Below are positions 5,898 to 7,609 of a stretch of DNA of 7,609 bases, one piece after another. Source of the stretch: RGIG4140 sp045532865 (GTDB lineage: Bacteria > Pseudomonadota > Alphaproteobacteria > CAAHEQ01 > UBA3637); assembly GCA_045532865.1 (NCBI GenBank), contig JAZSGT010000004.1:1-7609 (forward strand). Direction: 5' to 3'. Position 1 is the first letter of the stretch; every line of letters starts with the position of its first letter. The position numbers were made by a program, and so were the translations under genes. The notes below the pieces were generated by a model that did no database searches, had not been told where the DNA came from, and saw only the letters and a program-made list of their open reading frames with translations.

Positions 5898-6368
5898 ATG
5901 TCATACATTACAAGCACACTTTCAAAAGATGAAAAAATTATGGTAACGCCTAAATTGCACTGGATCAACTATGTCATTGTAATCATGTGTTTGATTTTTG
6001 CAATTGTTTGCACTGTTTTGTTCTTTCGCTTAGATGAAGATGTTTACCCTATTTTTAAAATCATTTACGCAACACCAATTGCTGTTTTTGTTTTTTCAGC
6101 CTTTATTTTTGTTTTGAGAATTTGGTTAATGGAAATGGCTGTTACAACAAAAAGAGTTGTCTTTAGAGCTGGGATTATCAGTGTTCACACAGAAGAACTT
6201 AAAATTTCACGCATTGAATCCGTTGAAATTAAACAATCCATTTTTGGTCGTATTTTTGATTATGGCAACCTGTGTTTTTCTGGCACAGGAACAGGTAAAG
6301 TACTCTTCCCTAATATTGAAAACCCAAGACAAATCAAAGCTCAATTGGAAGATGTAATTAAAGATTAA
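5898..6368 (+). CDS. Bacterial PH-domain (bPH2, YdbS-like) membrane protein
   Basis: This 156-residue protein has two membrane helices (about 24-43 and 52-76) followed by a bacterial pleckstrin-homology domain of the bPH2 type (about 78-152). Motifs typical of the family are visible: an H-W-x-x-Y just before helix 1, V-T-T-K-R-V-V-F-R-A-G-I-I after helix 2, then K-I-S-R-I-E-S-V-E-I-K-Q-S-I-F-G-R-I-F-D-Y-G and S-G-T-G-T-G. The length is usual for single-domain members. The domain probably faces the cytoplasm. Family members are generally uncharacterised membrane proteins, so no reaction can be assigned. The ribosome binding site AAGGAGG is the best in the window and the gene has its own promoter and terminator, so it is probably a monocistronic unit independent of the array. 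Confidence 0.9.
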   Translation: MSYITSTLSKDEKIMVTPKLHWINYVIVIMCLIFAIVCTVLFFRLDEDVYPIFKIIYATPIAVFVFSAFIFVLRIWLMEMAVTTKRVVFRAGIISVHTEELKISRIESVEIKQSIFGRIFDYGNLCFSGTGTGKVLFPNIENPRQIKAQLEDVIKD

Positions 6369-6390
6369 TCTTAAAATCAAAACAAAAAAA

Positions 6391-6423
6391 ACCGTTAAAA
6401 GAGATTTCTTTTGACGGTTTTTT
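6391..6423 (+). terminator. Intrinsic terminator of the PH-domain gene
   Basis: ACCGTTAAAAGA (6391-6402) pairs with TCTTTTGACGGT (6407-6418) through one G-T wobble around a 4-base loop, followed by six T (6418-6423). A-runs on the other side make it potentially bidirectional. It lies 22 bases after the stop at 6368. Its downstream arm contains the -35 box of the next gene. Confidence 0.9.
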
Positions 6424-6439
6424 ATTTTCATGCTACAAT
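6411..6439 (+). promoter_or_regulatory. Promoter embedded in the terminator, predicted to give a leaderless mRNA
   Basis: TTGACG (6411-6416), a 17-base spacer and TACAAT (6434-6439) form a near-consensus sigma-70-type promoter. The -35 box is part of the downstream arm of the terminator stem. The expected start of transcription, about seven bases past the -10 box, coincides with the A of the ATG at 6446. Confidence 0.72.
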
Positions 6440-6445
6440 TTTTTT

Positions 6446-7177
6446 ATGAAACAAGAAGATTTTTGCTCAAAAAAATGTCCTTATTTAAAAAAAATTTCTC
6501 AAAAAGGGAAATTACCCTTTTATTGCGACTTATTTAAGTCATTTTTAGCAACGAAAAAAAACAACATTATCCGAACGGAAAATTGCCTTGGTAAAAGTCT
6601 TGGAACAAAAGAAAGTGGCTATCAACTCATCAGTTCGTATCAAAACAGTGCAATCAACAAACAAATGACAAAATGGGGGTTTCATCGATTAAATCCCAAA
6701 ATTCAAGCTCAATTTGTGCAAACAGTCCATCAAAAAGGAACTGAAATTGGCATTGAACACAATACCCCTTTAAAAGACAAGTTGATTGTATCAACCCTTG
6801 CTGGACAAATCAAAATGGTTAATAGCGAATTGGAAAATAAAGGACACCCCGAAACAGCCTCTTTTAATGAAATAATCGACAAGCTGGGGGAAGATTTTCC
6901 AACATTATTAAATGACGGGAGCAAAAACCTACTTAAAAATTTGTTTGCCGTGCTTGATAAGTCAGAGCAAAATTTGTTGATGGATATTCTTTCTTCCCCC
7001 GAAAAAGCAGAGAACTTTTTGAAAAGTTTTGATGATATGCCCAAAGGTGATAACCTTATCAAAGACTTGCGCCGAGAACTCAGTGAAATTGAAAAAGAAA
7101 TGGAAGAAGATCTTTTGCGACAACGTCAAGGCGAATTGTTACGCCTTCAATTACAGATGAAGAATCACTCAAGATAA
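6446..7177 (+). CDS. Conserved-looking hypothetical protein with four N-terminal cysteines and C-terminal coiled coil
   Basis: This 243-residue soluble protein is not one I can name. Cys 7, 11, 27 and 47 (C-x3-C, x15, C, x19, C) lie in a compact basic N-terminal region, an arrangement that could bind zinc or an iron-sulfur cluster. The middle is mixed helical sequence without a recognised catalytic motif. Residues about 204-238 are rich in Glu, Leu, Arg and Gln, as in a coiled coil. No signal peptide or membrane segment is visible, so it is probably cytoplasmic. There is no Shine-Dalgarno sequence before ATG 6446, only a T-run. The promoter places the first transcribed base at this ATG, which supports this start and leaderless translation; a later start would lose the first cysteines. 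A terminator is not evident downstream. Confidence 0.82.
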   Translation: MKQEDFCSKKCPYLKKISQKGKLPFYCDLFKSFLATKKNNIIRTENCLGKSLGTKESGYQLISSYQNSAINKQMTKWGFHRLNPKIQAQFVQTVHQKGTEIGIEHNTPLKDKLIVSTLAGQIKMVNSELENKGHPETASFNEIIDKLGEDFPTLLNDGSKNLLKNLFAVLDKSEQNLLMDILSSPEKAENFLKSFDDMPKGDNLIKDLRRELSEIEKEMEEDLLRQRQGELLRLQLQMKNHSR

Positions 7178-7541
7178 TAGGCTTAATCCACTGTATTTAA
7201 AAGAGAAATTGCTTTATTATATTGCAATTTGATTATAAGGTACAAGGTTACACTGTGCATTCTGAGGAATTAAGAAAAGACACAAGATAGTAATAACTCA
7301 GAATATGATGCCAAATGTAGCGCTATTTCAAAAGAGTCTTCAAAACATGGCACAAAACACAATAAGGGCATGAAAAATTATGCTTTATAGCCATGTATGT
7401 ACTGTGACAAGTTTGTTGTTCTGTTAGATAATATAACCATCATGTGTAGACTATAATAAACTGTGAAGATTAACACTTTTCCACACAAAAAAACAACCAC
7501 CCTAAAATAGGATGGTTGTTTTTGTTTTGATGCGCAAGAAC
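7178..7541. other. 364-base intergenic stretch without a supported gene
   Basis: No reading frame here is convincing. It contains a 7-bp inverted repeat AAATTGC/GCAATTT (7206-7212 and 7224-7230) without a T-run, an 8-bp inverted repeat ATTCTGAG/CTCAGAAT (7259-7266 and 7297-7304) with a 30-base loop, and the terminator at 7489-7523. On the - strand, 7370 to 7317 reads CPYC, twelve codons including a stop, then RY. This is faintly like the zinc-ribbon start of IS1-type InsA proteins and may be a decayed gene. It could also hold a small RNA, but no known RNA fold was recognised. Confidence 0.4.
7489..7523 (-). terminator. Intrinsic terminator of the convergent minus-strand gene
   Basis: Arms at 7489-7503 and 7509-7523 pair with a single A-C mismatch (7500/7512) around a 5-base loop. 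On the - strand the stem is followed by a T-run (seven A at 7487-7493 on the + strand), and it lies about 18 bases past the stop of the - strand gene. A T-run on the + strand (7519-7523) would also let it stop rightward transcription. Confidence 0.85.
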
Positions 7542-7609
7542 TTAAGCGTTTCTTGAATTGCCACCTGTTCTTGTTAAATCAACCTCTACACCTTCATCCG
7601 TGATTCTTT
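7542..7609 (-). CDS. C-terminal end of an unidentified minus-strand gene (partial)
   Basis: Read leftward from the right edge, 21 sense codons are followed by TAA at 7544-7542. The visible end is R-I-T-D-E-G-V-E-V-D-L, then T-R-T-G-G-N-S-R-N-A. The correctly placed terminator just downstream and the acidic, protein-like sequence support a real gene. It converges on the + strand genes. Too little is visible to identify the product. Confidence 0.6.
   Translation of the reverse strand, partial: RITDEGVEVDLTRTGGNSRNA

Noticed and set aside
7206..7230. 7-bp inverted repeat after gene 6446-7177 as its terminator
   Set aside because: The stem is short and AT-rich, the loop has 11 bases and no T-run follows.
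1..7609. CRISPR array, tRNA, rRNA or intact insertion sequence
   Set aside because: No regularly spaced direct repeats, no cloverleaf-like sequence, no rRNA motifs and no transposase reading frame were seen.

Overview
This is an AT-rich, densely coded bacterial window. Ten complete genes and one partial gene lie on the + strand, and the tail of one gene lies on the - strand at the right edge. All fully visible genes end in TAA or TAG, start at ATG and mostly carry AGGA/GGAG-type ribosome binding sites. Composition and gene style fit a low-GC, probably host- or gut-associated Gram-negative bacterium. The exact taxon cannot be read from the sequence; an alphaproteobacterial or similar lineage is only a guess.

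Positions 1-5798 hold nine adjacent paralogous membrane-protein genes that match no family I can name. They fall into three classes. Type A (1578-2231, 4365-5000) and type B (792-1565, 5022-5798) each have a hydrophilic N-terminal part and a C-terminal domain of about four membrane segments, whose last segment ends in a conserved (A/V)YQ signature. The partial gene at the left edge is a diverged member of the same four-segment fold, with a charged coiled-coil N-terminus. Type C (2320-2700, 2749-3048, 3083-3517, 3721-4281) are small proteins with a charged helical N-terminus, one Gly/Cys-rich hydrophobic segment ending in a signal-peptidase-like small-x-Ala motif, and a 39-64-residue tail with a conserved C-terminal K-N-L-x-x-E motif. 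Gene order is B-A-C-C-C, terminator, C-A-B, so it is mirrored around the terminator although all genes share one strand. The N-terminal module of type B also occurs on type C proteins, so modules appear to have been shuffled.

Positions 5799-7177 look like ordinary flanking genes. One encodes a two-helix membrane protein with a bacterial PH domain (bPH2/YdbS-like); it has its own promoter, which overlaps a 12-bp inverted repeat. The other encodes an unrecognised protein with four N-terminal cysteines. Its promoter uses the downstream arm of the preceding terminator as its -35 element, and its ATG lies where transcription should begin, so the mRNA is probably leaderless.

Positions 7178-7541 have no convincing gene. 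They end in a terminator that serves a convergent - strand gene, of which only the last 22 codons are visible.

The paralogue array is the most interesting part. Its members probably act together in or across the cytoplasmic membrane, and the type C tails may be exposed or released outside it, but the sequence does not reveal a biochemical function.
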